The notes beneath the pieces were generated by a model, which saw only the letters and a list, made by a program, of their open reading frames with translations, made no database searches and was not told the origin of the DNA. Shown here in pieces: positions 7,022-14,453 of a stretch of DNA of 24,509 nt. The stretch covers positions 1-24,509 of the forward strand of contig JAEZRJ010000018.1 in assembly GCA_023412855.1 (NCBI GenBank). The letters are read 5' to 3'. The stretch's first letter is position 1. Every line of letters starts with the position of its first letter. A program made the position numbers and the translations under genes. The stretch is from Bacillota bacterium (lineage in GTDB: Bacteria > Bacillota > Clostridia > Lachnospirales > Lachnospiraceae).

Positions 7022-8227
7022 TTATATCGTTTCGTATGTTTTTCGAACCGCTTTAATAAAGTCTTCGCTGTTTAACACAGTTACATCCTTAAGCGTCGTA
7101 ATCAGTGCAAGGTCCTTCGTCATCTTACCTTCTTCGATGGTGGATAGTGTCGCTCTTTCCAGTTTATCTGCAAAGGTCACCAGTTCCTGAGTTCCGTCCA
7201 ACTCTCCTCTTTTTCTGAGAGCTCCCGTCCACGCAAAAATAGTAGCTACGGAATTGGTAGAGGTCTCTTCCCCTTTCAAGTGCTTGTAATAATGCCTTTG
7301 TACCGTACCGTGAGCTGCTTCATATTCGTATACTCCGGTAGGAGATACGAGTACGGAGGTCATCATCGCAAGAGAACCGAAGGCAGAGGATACCATATCG
7401 CTCATCACATCCCCATCGTAATTCTTGCACGCCCAGATAAAGCCGCCCTTGGCCTTCATAACGCGGGCTACAATATCATCGATTAAGCTATAAAAATATT
7501 CAATTCCTGCCGCTTCAAACTTCTCTTTATATTCCTTTTCATATATTTCCTGAAAAATATCCTTAAAATTATGGTCATACTTTTTTGAAATCGTATCCTT
7601 CGCCCCGAACCAAAGATCCTGCTTCGTATCCAGCGCATAGTTAAAGCATGCTTTCGCAAAGCTTTCTATGGAAGCATCCGTATTATGTACGCCCTGCAAA
7701 ATACCTTCGCCCTTAAACTCATGGATTACTTCTTTCGTTACCGTTCCATCGGCAGCCGTAAAGACTAATTCCGCCTTACCTGCTCCCGGTATCTTTATTT
7801 CTACATTTTTATAAATATCGCCGTACGCATGGCGTGCTATAGTAATCGGTTCTTCCCAGTTCTTTACGCAGGGCTCAATGCCTTTCACTACAATAGGTGC
7901 GCGGAATACCGTACCATCCAAAATGGAACGAATCGTCCCGTTAGGACTTTTCCACATTTCCTTCAGATGATATTCCGTCATCCGCGCCGCGTTGGGCGTA
8001 ATCGTTGCACATTTTACCGCCACTCCATACTTCTTCGTAGCTTCCGCAGAATCCGCCGTTACCTGATCATCTGTTTCATTGCGGTGTTCCAATCCAAGGT
8101 CGTAGTACTCTGTCTTCAAATCGATGAAGGGAAGCAAAAGCTCCTCTTTAATAATCTGCCAGAGAATTCTCGTCATCTCGTCCCCGTCCATTTCTACAAG
8201 GGGCGTTACCATTTTAATCTTGTCCAT
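7022..8227 (-). CDS. icd: NADP-dependent isocitrate dehydrogenase, eukaryotic-type (dimeric) subfamily
   Basis: The 401-residue class product oxidatively decarboxylates isocitrate to 2-oxoglutarate. Visible blocks are VEMDGDEMTRILW (11-23), ATITPNAARM (75-84), substrate-binding SPNGTIRSILDGTVFR (94-109), FGAKDTISKKYD (207-218) and metal-binding CKNYDGDVMSD (267-277). NADP-type EAAHGTVQRHYY (303-314, with R311 and H312) follows. These match the mitochondrial/cytosolic NADP enzyme rather than E. coli Icd. ATG 8227 has TAAGGAG nine bases upstream. The open frame extends 25 codons further, but that part is translated from the 150-bp repeat and is rejected. It follows gntR and Re-citrate synthase in the same direction, forming a short oxidative branch to 2-oxoglutarate. 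Aconitase is not in the window. Confidence 0.95.
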   Translation of the reverse strand: MDKIKMVTPLVEMDGDEMTRILWQIIKEELLLPFIDLKTEYYDLGLEHRNETDDQVTADSAEATKKYGVAVKCATITPNAARMTEYHLKEMWKSPNGTIRSILDGTVFRAPIVVKGIEPCVKNWEEPITIARHAYGDIYKNVEIKIPGAGKAELVFTAADGTVTKEVIHEFKGEGILQGVHNTDASIESFAKACFNYALDTKQDLWFGAKDTISKKYDHNFKDIFQEIYEKEYKEKFEAAGIEYFYSLIDDIVARVMKAKGGFIWACKNYDGDVMSDMVSSAFGSLAMMTSVLVSPTGVYEYEAAHGTVQRHYYKHLKGEETSTNSVATIFAWTGALRKRGELDGTQELVTFADKLERATLSTIEEGKMTKDLALITTLKDVTVLNSEDFIKAVRKTYETI

Positions 8228-8254
8228 TCCTACACTCCTTACATCTAGTTTTGC

Positions 8255-8404
8255 GTTACTGTTCACTCCGTTCTCAGCAACGCATGATGTTCTGCAATGC
8301 AAACTTTTTGCATTTCAATTCGCTTCGTGAAGCAGAAATCATCTCTTGCATCTCGTTTTTATATAGCTTAACAGCAAGTGTTAAGCTACTGTGTGAACAG
8401 TAAC
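8255..8404 (+). mobile_element. 150-bp MITE-like element, copy 2
   Basis: Second copy of the element at 4832-4981, in the same strand orientation and of equal length. Here the terminal repeats are perfect over 12 bases: GTTACTGTTCAC at 8255 and GTGAACAGTAAC ending at 8404. The hairpin TAGCTTAACA/TGTTAAGCTA with loop GCAAG is retained, as are AATGCAAA/TTTGCATT and GCTTC/GAAGC. About 13 substitutions separate the copies, half of them clustered at 8348-8363. No target duplication is visible at the flanks. It fills most of the gap between gntR and icd and lies in the icd leader on the opposite strand, beginning 9 bases after the proposed -10 box. Confidence 0.78.
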
Positions 8405-8413
8405 TATTATCTT

Positions 8414-8442
8414 ACTATCTGCTGGCATTTTTGTACAGTCAA
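8414..8442 (-). promoter_or_regulatory. Possible internal promoter for icd
   Basis: On the minus strand TTGACT (8437-8442) and GATAGT (8414-8419) are 17 bases apart. The -35 box overlaps the TGA stop of gntR. A transcript from here would begin in or at the edge of the repeat element at 8255-8404, leaving a structured leader of about 180 bases before icd. Its -10 is only moderate, so icd may also depend on read-through from citrate synthase and gntR. Confidence 0.4.
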
Positions 8443-9134
8443 TTTTCGTTCGTGCCGTAGATATTGTACAGCCCGTTCTTTACCATATTATCATAAGCAT
8501 TGATGATATGTTCATTCGCAAGCTCTTGCGCCTTGTCCTTGTCCTTCTCCTTGATGGCTTCCATAATGCTCCTGTGTTCGTCATTGGAAGTCTTTCCTCT
8601 TCCTCCGTTAGTCAGCGTCTTTTTTCTGACCCTCAGCACATATTCGTGAAAGTCAACGAGCAAGCGCTCCAACTGCTTGCTGTTGCATGCCTCATATAAA
8701 ATATGATGAAAGCGGTTGTCTAAATCCGCCATCTGATCCAGATGCCCCTTGGATGCATGAAAATCGGCCAGATATACATTCTCTTCCATCTCCTCGAGCT
8801 GCTCTCTGGTAATATTTTCCGTCGCCCATTTGGCGCAAAGCCCTTCTAAAAGAGAACGAATCATATAGATATCCTGAACATCCTTAGCGGTAATTCCGGT
8901 TACATAAGCGCCCTTGTTCGGTACGATCTGAATCAATCCCTCCAGCTCCAGCTGGCGGAACGCCTCCCTGACCGGGGTCCTGCTTACGCCCAGCTCTTCA
9001 CCGATGGCAATTTCCTTCAGTTCCTCGTGGTCTCTATATTTTCCGTCTAATATATCTTCCCGTATTTTATTGAATACCCGTCCCCTCAAGGAATATTTGT
9101 CAGTGACCTCCTGCTTTACATCATAATTCGCCAT
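8439..9134 (-). CDS. GntR-family transcriptional regulator, FCD (FadR) subfamily
   Basis: The 231-residue protein has an N-terminal winged helix (about 12-80) with the GntR pattern IREDILDGKY, LKEIAIGEELGVSRTPVREAFRQLELEGLI and VPNKGAYV. An all-helical FCD ligand domain (about 95-220) follows, with the metal-pocket pattern DLDNRFHHILYEACN, HEYVLRV and DEHRSIMEAI. FCD regulators usually bind organic acids. Its position between Re-citrate synthase and isocitrate dehydrogenase suggests it senses a tricarboxylic or dicarboxylic acid and controls this operon. The perfect palindrome at 10647-10658, on the operon promoter, is a plausible target. The ribosome site before ATG 9134 is weak (AGAG), which may keep expression low. 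Confidence 0.92.
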   Translation of the reverse strand: MANYDVKQEVTDKYSLRGRVFNKIREDILDGKYRDHEELKEIAIGEELGVSRTPVREAFRQLELEGLIQIVPNKGAYVTGITAKDVQDIYMIRSLLEGLCAKWATENITREQLEEMEENVYLADFHASKGHLDQMADLDNRFHHILYEACNSKQLERLLVDFHEYVLRVRKKTLTNGGRGKTSNDEHRSIMEAIKEKDKDKAQELANEHIINAYDNMVKNGLYNIYGTNEN

Positions 9135-9173
9135 TCTCTAACCATGCCTTTCCCGTAGCTTATAAACAATTCA

Positions 9174-10586
9174 TCAGCCGATTGTAAGGTTCAGTTTTGC
9201 ACATGCCGCATTGATCTGCTCGATCAACTCCTCGTCCGTAAGAACCGTAATCCGTCCGCCGGCATATTCTTCGTCCACCCACTTCTTCACTTCCTGCACA
9301 AGCATGGAGTTCTTATCCACCTGCTTATCGCCGTGCAGTTTGAAATACGTATTCATCCAGTGAGCGATTCCTGCCAGACCGGAGGTATCGCCTACTGAAC
9401 AAAGTACCGGCCTGTTTAAAAACTTCTCCGTATCGAATATATTGTATATTTCTTCATTTTTCAGTAAACCGTCCGCATGGATTCCTGCTCTGGTAACGTT
9501 GAAATTCTTACCGACAAACGGCGTTCTGGGAGGTATCTCGTATCCGATTTCCTTCTCGAAATAATCTGCCAGCTCCGTGATAACGGTTGTATCCATACCG
9601 TCTAAGGTACCCTTCAACTGTGCATATTCGAATACCATCGCCTCTAACGGAGTGTTGCCCGTACGTTCTCCGATACCGAACAGCGATGTATTTATACCTG
9701 CACAGCCATACAGCCATGCGGTGGTAGAATTAGCTACCGCTTTATAGAAATCATTATGTCCGTGCCATTCAATCAGTGCATGAGGAACGCCCGCATGCGT
9801 ATGAATCGCGTAGATGATTCCCTGCACACTCCTGGGAATTACTGCCCCCGCATAGTTTACACCATATCCCATCGTATCGCAAGCCCGTATTTTAATCGGA
9901 ATATTATATTCCTCCATCAATTTCATCAATTCCACGCAAAATGGCACTACAAAGCCATAAATATCAGCCCTCGTAATATCTTCCAAATGGCATCTGGGGC
10001 TGATTCCCTCCTCCAGACACTCGCGGATAACGCTTAAGTAATGCTCCATTGCCTGCCTTCTCGTCATCTTAAGCTTTAAGAAAATGTGATAGTCGGAGCA
10101 GCTTACAAGAATGCCCGTCTCCTTCATTCCAATTTCCTTTACCAGCTTAAAATCTTCCTTGCTCGCACGTATCCAGCTCGTTACCTCAGGAAATTGATAG
10201 CCCAGCTCCATACATTTGTAAACAGCATCTCTATCCTTCTTACTATATAGGAAAAATTCACTGGCACGGATTAATCCATTAGGACCGCCGAGCCTGTGGA
10301 GATAGTCATAAATGGTCACAATCTGCTCCGTTGTATAAGGTGCTCTGGATTGCTGCCCGTCGCGGAACGTCGTATCCGTAATCCATATTTCCTTGGGCAT
10401 ATTATGCGGTACGATTCTGTCATTGAACGGAATCTTGGGGATTTCCGAATAGGGGAACATATTGCGGAATACATTGGGCTTTTCCACGTCATCCAAAATA
10501 TACATATGCTCCTCTATTTCAAGAAGATTATTTTTTTCATTCATCGTCACAGGACGGTTCTCAAATGTGCTGTTATTTTCTCTCAT
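9174..10586 (-). CDS. Probable Re-citrate synthase (homocitrate/isopropylmalate synthase-like TIM barrel)
   Basis: The 470-residue DRE-TIM metallolyase has the active-site block ITDTTFRDGQQSR (69-81) and metal-binding HGHND (275-279), plus GERTGNTPLEAMVFEY. It is unrelated to classical GltA-type citrate synthase. The long N-terminus (FRNMFPYSEIPKIPFNDR) and RAPYTTEQIV resemble the Re-face citrate synthase characterised in Clostridium kluyveri. Relatives are often misannotated as 2-isopropylmalate or homocitrate synthase. The enzyme condenses acetyl-CoA and oxaloacetate. Cotranscription with gntR and NADP isocitrate dehydrogenase, and absence of leu or nif genes, support the citrate assignment. 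ATG 10586 follows GGAGG with four bases between; the longer in-frame ATG at 10610 has a poorer site. Substrate specificity is inferred. Confidence 0.85.
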   Translation of the reverse strand: MRENNSTFENRPVTMNEKNNLLEIEEHMYILDDVEKPNVFRNMFPYSEIPKIPFNDRIVPHNMPKEIWITDTTFRDGQQSRAPYTTEQIVTIYDYLHRLGGPNGLIRASEFFLYSKKDRDAVYKCMELGYQFPEVTSWIRASKEDFKLVKEIGMKETGILVSCSDYHIFLKLKMTRRQAMEHYLSVIRECLEEGISPRCHLEDITRADIYGFVVPFCVELMKLMEEYNIPIKIRACDTMGYGVNYAGAVIPRSVQGIIYAIHTHAGVPHALIEWHGHNDFYKAVANSTTAWLYGCAGINTSLFGIGERTGNTPLEAMVFEYAQLKGTLDGMDTTVITELADYFEKEIGYEIPPRTPFVGKNFNVTRAGIHADGLLKNEEIYNIFDTEKFLNRPVLCSVGDTSGLAGIAHWMNTYFKLHGDKQVDKNSMLVQEVKKWVDEEYAGGRITVLTDEELIEQINAACAKLNLTIG

Positions 10587-10646
10587 AGTACCTCCATTCT
10601 GCCCTAACATGCGGCAAGGCGCCTCCTCTTTGAAACGCTAGGTATT

Positions 10647-10658
10647 ATTGTATACAAT
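10647..10658. promoter_or_regulatory. GntR-like operator on the -10 box
   Basis: ATTGTATACAAT is a perfect 12-bp palindrome that contains the entire -10 hexamer. FadR/FCD-type GntR proteins recognise TNGT-(N)-ACNA half-sites, and TTGTATACAA fits this form with a two-base centre. Binding by the regulator at 8439-9134 would block its own operon. The link is inferred from motif and position. Confidence 0.55.
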
Positions 10659-10675
10659 CATACTATCCATGTCAA
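10647..10675 (-). promoter_or_regulatory. Promoter of the Re-citrate synthase-gntR-icd operon
   Basis: On the minus strand TTGACA (10670-10675) and TACAAT (10647-10652) are 17 bases apart. The -35 box begins only 13 bases downstream of the subtilase stop codon, with no terminator hairpin in between. Transcripts from the surface-protein cluster could therefore run into this operon. Confidence 0.75.
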
Positions 10676-10688
10676 TACATAAATTGTA

Positions 10689-11621
10689 TTAAAGTGAGAG
10701 CATTCTTCCTACATTTACCATTCCCCACCCCTGTTTTGTCCACGGTTCATGTAAATCGGTTGCGCTGTAATTAATTTTTCTTTTTACCTGCTCATTGGTA
10801 AGGTATGGATACTTCTGCAAAAGCAAGGCCGCTGCTCCCGAAACAATAGGTGTGGCCATGGAGGTCCCGCTTTTCTTCGTATAAGCGTTCTTGTATCCCC
10901 TAAACGCAGAGCGGCAGGCTACGTTGCAGGAGATGATGTCAGTACCAGGAGCAACCACATCCGGTTTTTTTACCGCATAGGGTGACGGTCCTCTGCCCGA
11001 GTAATCCTCGCATAACGAGCTCTTCCCGCTGAAGAACCCTCCTTCGTGGCATCCCACCGTTATTACCTTTTTGCTTGCGCCAAGGGGGGATATCGTCATC
11101 GGCTCCGGTCCCATATTCCCTGCGGCACAGACCACCACGATTCCGCTGTCCCAAGCTGCATCTACCGTGCGGATCAGTTCATTCATCCTGTTTTTATCAT
11201 CGATATGCCCTATTCCAATGGAAATATTAAGCACTCTTATTTTATATCTTTCCCTGTTTTCCAGTACCCACTCTATTCCTTTCCTCATATTATCTATATT
11301 GCCGTCACCGTTCTCATCTAATACTTTTCCTACGATCAGGCGGCAATAAGGGGCAATTCCTTTATACATTCCTCCGGAAGCTTTTCCGCTTCCTCCGATA
11401 CAACCGATAACATGGGTTCCATGACCGCTATCATCATAAGCAGCCCTCCCCCCATGAAGAAAATCATAAAAAGCCTCTACTCTGCCGTCTAAATCCGGAT
11501 GGCTGCCTACTCCGGTATCCAACACCGCCACCCTTATATCATCTACTTCACCATTTCTTCTAATATTGCAGGATGCTACGAGCTCATCCGTACAGCCCAC
11601 CTGTTGTCTGACTCTAAACAT
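10689..11621 (-). CDS. Subtilisin-like serine protease (S8), cytoplasmic type
   Basis: The 310-residue protein has the complete catalytic triad: D35 in AVLDTGVG, H67 in SGHGTHV and S254 in SGTSMATP, with oxyanion N169 in CAAGNMG. It has no signal peptide, no long propeptide and no membrane anchor. It resembles intracellular subtilases (Isp/AprX kind) rather than secreted subtilisin. The start ATG 11621 follows GGGAG with six bases between, and that site lies in a hairpin (11628-11659). The gene is last in the direction sortase, BspA1, BspA2, subtilase, but a terminator-like hairpin (11803-11860) separates it from BspA2. It may be expressed separately. Substrate is unknown; a role in processing the adjacent surface proteins would require non-classical export. 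Confidence 0.93.
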   Translation of the reverse strand: MFRVRQQVGCTDELVASCNIRRNGEVDDIRVAVLDTGVGSHPDLDGRVEAFYDFLHGGRAAYDDSGHGTHVIGCIGGSGKASGGMYKGIAPYCRLIVGKVLDENGDGNIDNMRKGIEWVLENRERYKIRVLNISIGIGHIDDKNRMNELIRTVDAAWDSGIVVVCAAGNMGPEPMTISPLGASKKVITVGCHEGGFFSGKSSLCEDYSGRGPSPYAVKKPDVVAPGTDIISCNVACRSAFRGYKNAYTKKSGTSMATPIVSGAAALLLQKYPYLTNEQVKRKINYSATDLHEPWTKQGWGMVNVGRMLSL

Positions 11622-11627
11622 AAAACG

Positions 11628-11659
11628 CTCCCGGCTTTTTAATTAATTTATGCCAGGAG
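11628..11659 (-). promoter_or_regulatory. Hairpin that can mask the subtilase ribosome site
   Basis: On the minus strand CTCCTGGC (11652-11659) can pair with GCCGGGAG (11628-11635), seven Watson-Crick pairs and one U-G, around a 16-base A/T-rich loop. The second arm contains GGGAG, the ribosome-binding site six bases before the ATG. Folding would lower translation of the protease. Because the same arms may be an accidental remnant of the adjacent repeat, regulation is inferred only. Confidence 0.45.
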
Positions 11660-11690
11660 TCGTTATTCGTTACTTTTTGTCAGATGGGAA

Positions 11691-11785
11691 CCAAAGTGCG
11701 CTTCACAGACTTTCGTGAACAAATGCTTTGGCAGCGCAGCTTTTGTTCCGCGCGCGTAGCTGCGCATCCATTTTTATGTAATAGA
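11691..11785 (-). repeat. Dispersed ~95-bp structured repeat, copy A
   Basis: Read on the minus strand, this matches 21977-22070 read on the plus strand. The core (about 11732-11768) contains ATGCGCAGCT, CGCGCGGAACAAAAGCTG and GCTGCC, nearly identical in both, with a 2-base length difference. The outer part ending GCGCACTTTGG is about two-thirds identical by eye. GCGCAGCT and AGCTGCGC can form a perfect 8-bp stem here. It follows directly after the hairpin at 11771-11807. No coding capacity. Confidence 0.7.
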
Positions 11786-11807
11786 GCACTTTCCTATTAC
11801 ATAAAAA
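11771..11807 (-). repeat. Perfect 14-bp hairpin at the edge of repeat copy A
   Basis: TTTTTATGTAATAG (11771-11784) and CTATTACATAAAAA (11794-11807) are perfect inverted repeats with a 9-base loop. On the minus strand its left arm begins with the T-run of the terminator at 11803-11860. The equivalent position in copy B (21961-21987) holds TTCTGTAA/TTACAGAA, a different sequence with the same pairing. Confidence 0.75.
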
Positions 11808-11860
11808 GTACCAAGCAGCAAGTCCTCACCCGATTTTCCGGGTCCCGCCGTCTTGGTACT
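11803..11860 (-). terminator. Terminator-like hairpin after the BspA2 gene
   Basis: On the minus strand AGTACCAAG (11852-11860) pairs with CTTGGTACT (11807-11815) and runs directly into TTTTT. The loop of about 36 bases holds a nested hairpin ACCCG/CGGGT (11828-11843). It begins five bases after the BspA2 stop codon. The position and T-run fit an intrinsic terminator. The large structured loop is unusual and could be a folded RNA in its own right. Confidence 0.65.
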
Positions 11861-11865
11861 CTCTT

Positions 11866-14439
11866 TCAATTAAAAAATCCGTATGTAGTAAAACGCTGTA
11901 CGTTAAACTGTATACAGGACACACCGTCTACCGTTACCAAATGGAAGTCTATCTTTTCTAACTGTCCGTCCTCATCCAGACATGCAATCTGAAGAGCATC
12001 CTGCGCCACTCCCATGGGCTTGGGTATGGTTACCGTCATTTGCTGTTTTCCCACCTTACTGATGGGAATCATCGTCCTTACATCGTACAAAGTTAGATCG
12101 TAGACTTGCAAGCTCACGATTTTGCCGCCCGGAACCGCCTTTTTATATGCCGCGCTTATGGTGCTTCCGGCACCGGCATTATCGCTGATTTTTAAAACAT
12201 AGTTTTGATTGATTCCCGACAATTGTGCTGTTGCAGCCGGTGTTCCGGATAAAGTGGCACTATCTACTTCTACAGATACCATTCCTTGTCCCAAAGCCTG
12301 TGCCTTGCTGCCGGAGACGTACTCTACGGCTTCTCTCGGATTGGATATCTTATAACTCTTGCCATATACTGTTACGTGACTGGGAATCGTATTATCATTT
12401 ACATCCTCTTCGCGCATCACGATAAATTTAAGCCTTAACCGTCCCTGCTTTCCATCTTCCGCTGCCTGTTCTACACTGCAAACGAGGCCCCTGAATCCGC
12501 CTGTATCATAATCCAAAGCGGTGCCCCTCACGTTCTCAGGTGTTACGCTGTCGTTTACGATCGCAACATTTATCCCCTTTAACACAGAGCCTCTATCCTC
12601 TTCGTTTATCAATCTGGTGGCGGTCTTCTCATAAGATACACCTGGTATACTCTTGCCCAAGAAAACAGCAACTTTGCTTCCGTCCCCTTTTGTCGTGCCA
12701 GTTATGTCATAAGCCTTTAAACCTATTTTCTCCACAGAGGAAGGAATCTTTATGGTACTGATCGGACATCCTGAAAATGCCCTGTCCTTTATTACTTTTA
12801 AGTTATCGCCACCGGATATGCTGGTCAGCTTATTGCATCCGGCAAAAGCGTCCTCTCCCACAACAGTACAAGTACCGGGCAGGGTAACCACAGTTATCTC
12901 GGTATGCCCCTTGAATACTTCCGCGCCAATCTGCTTTACGCCCTCTGGCACCTCCACTTTGTCACCGACGCCTCCATAAGCGATCAAAATGCCGTCTCCA
13001 ACTACTGTGAACGGATTTCTTCTGTTGACCAGACAATTCTCCATCCACTTCGTCTTGTCGAAGGCGGAAGGTTCTATCGTCGTTACCGTATCTGGAATGG
13101 ATACCGAAGCCAGGTTATCCGCATGGTAAAATGCTCCGTATCCGATGGTTGTCACACCGTCTGGTATCGTAACAAAGGTAAGTCCTGTTCTGGCAAAAGC
13201 GAAATCTCCTATTTCCTCTACCGTCTCAGGTATCTCATATTCAGTCAATGCCGTACTTCCATAATATGCCTGAGCCGCAATTTTCTTGTCGTTTACGATT
13301 GTATACTTGGAATAGGTACCGGCCGTTTGTCCGCCTCCTATTACCTCTGAGGATACAGCACTGCCCTGTTTATCTTCCGTCTGCACATTCCCGGACAATA
13401 CCTTGGAACGACTGTTATCTATGAACACTACTGCGTTACCGCCTACAATCCTGCTTTGTCCCAGTGTAGTACCGGTATCCGCATTATCCGTTCCGTCCTG
13501 TCCGTCTTCACTCACGCTCTCTCCTGAGGCCTTTGTCACCTCCTGATATTCGCTTTGAGCCACTTGGGATTTATCACGCTTCGATTCATATTCTGCTGCA
13601 TAAGAGCCCTCCGGCGCAATAATGACAAGCTTCGGACAACCTTCGAAGGCCATCTCATGTATGGAAGAAACAGATAGCGGTATTTCGATGCTTCCCAAGT
13701 TAATACAATCTGAAAAAGCCCCAATGCCTATCGTAGTCACGGAATACGGAAACAGAACCTTCCCCAGCTTCTGACAATTTGCAAAAGCATAATCCGGTAT
13801 TTTCTTAACATTGCTTCCTATTTCTACTTTTTCAAGGTTCATGCATCCCCAAAAGGCATTACTCTTAATTTCCTTCACCGTGGAAGGCATCTTATAAGTT
13901 CCCTGCGTATATCCCGGAATCATCGCGTACACGATGGCCTTATCTTTGCTGTAAATCACGCCGGAATCGTAGACGAACTGCGTATTATTCTTACTCAGCT
14001 TAATCTCACTAAGAGCAGTACAATCCGCAAATACTCCATTGCCAAGGGAATCTAATTTCTTTCCTATTGTTATTGTTTTCAGGCTACTGCATCCACTGAA
14101 CGCCCCGTTACCGATTGTCGTAACCGTATCGGGTACAGCAACATTTTCTAACGAACTGCATCCGCTGAACGCATTATAATCAATGCTTTCCACATATCCC
14201 GGAATCTCAACCTTTTTAAGTTCCGTATGTCCTGAAAAAGCTTCTTTTCCAATGTGTTTCACCGATACCGGAATGGATGCGGAAGTAGCCGTACCAGTAT
14301 ACTTTACCAGCGTATCTCCCTTCATCTGGAAATCGGAAGCAGATGATGATTCCGCTTCCACGTGAGACATTGGAAGCCGGAGCGCTGCTACCGCAACAAG
14401 GAGCAGCACTCCTAAAAGAATCTTACTTTTTTTATTCAT
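11866..14439 (-). CDS. Secreted BspA-like leucine-rich-repeat protein (BspA2)
   Basis: The 857-residue protein has a signal peptide (MNKKSKILLGVLLLVAVAALRL, cleavage probably near residue 30). Two blocks of BspA/TpLRR-type repeats (LRR_5) follow, at about 55-290 and 385-600, seen as repeating I-x-x-x-A-F-x-x-C/T-x-x-L-x-x-I-x-I-P units. The linker between them is Gly/Ser/Thr-rich and contains KVLSGNVQ. The C-terminal 110 residues (NYVLKISD to CIQFNVQRFTTYGFF) resemble those of BspA1. Unlike BspA1, it ends directly after that domain with no sorting signal or transmembrane tail, so it should be released or held non-covalently. BspA-like repeats often bind host or matrix proteins. Start ATG 14439 has AGGGGG close upstream; it follows BspA1 by 14 bases. 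Confidence 0.92.
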   Translation of the reverse strand: MNKKSKILLGVLLLVAVAALRLPMSHVEAESSSASDFQMKGDTLVKYTGTATSASIPVSVKHIGKEAFSGHTELKKVEIPGYVESIDYNAFSGCSSLENVAVPDTVTTIGNGAFSGCSSLKTITIGKKLDSLGNGVFADCTALSEIKLSKNNTQFVYDSGVIYSKDKAIVYAMIPGYTQGTYKMPSTVKEIKSNAFWGCMNLEKVEIGSNVKKIPDYAFANCQKLGKVLFPYSVTTIGIGAFSDCINLGSIEIPLSVSSIHEMAFEGCPKLVIIAPEGSYAAEYESKRDKSQVAQSEYQEVTKASGESVSEDGQDGTDNADTGTTLGQSRIVGGNAVVFIDNSRSKVLSGNVQTEDKQGSAVSSEVIGGGQTAGTYSKYTIVNDKKIAAQAYYGSTALTEYEIPETVEEIGDFAFARTGLTFVTIPDGVTTIGYGAFYHADNLASVSIPDTVTTIEPSAFDKTKWMENCLVNRRNPFTVVGDGILIAYGGVGDKVEVPEGVKQIGAEVFKGHTEITVVTLPGTCTVVGEDAFAGCNKLTSISGGDNLKVIKDRAFSGCPISTIKIPSSVEKIGLKAYDITGTTKGDGSKVAVFLGKSIPGVSYEKTATRLINEEDRGSVLKGINVAIVNDSVTPENVRGTALDYDTGGFRGLVCSVEQAAEDGKQGRLRLKFIVMREEDVNDNTIPSHVTVYGKSYKISNPREAVEYVSGSKAQALGQGMVSVEVDSATLSGTPAATAQLSGINQNYVLKISDNAGAGSTISAAYKKAVPGGKIVSLQVYDLTLYDVRTMIPISKVGKQQMTVTIPKPMGVAQDALQIACLDEDGQLEKIDFHLVTVDGVSCIQFNVQRFTTYGFFN

Positions 14440-14453
14440 AGGCCCCCCTGCGA

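Noticed and set aside
8228..8302. 25-codon N-terminal extension of isocitrate dehydrogenase
   Set aside because: The extension is translated largely from the 150-bp repeat, lacks family similarity, and the conserved start at 8227 has a strong TAAGGAG site.
9174..10586. 2-isopropylmalate synthase or homocitrate synthase as product name
   Set aside because: The fold fits, but no leu or nif genes are near, and the operon with isocitrate dehydrogenase fits Re-citrate synthase better. Kept as an alternative only.
11628..11860. CRISPR-like array or leader
   Set aside because: The inverted repeats are hairpins of different sequence with no regularly spaced direct repeats or spacers.
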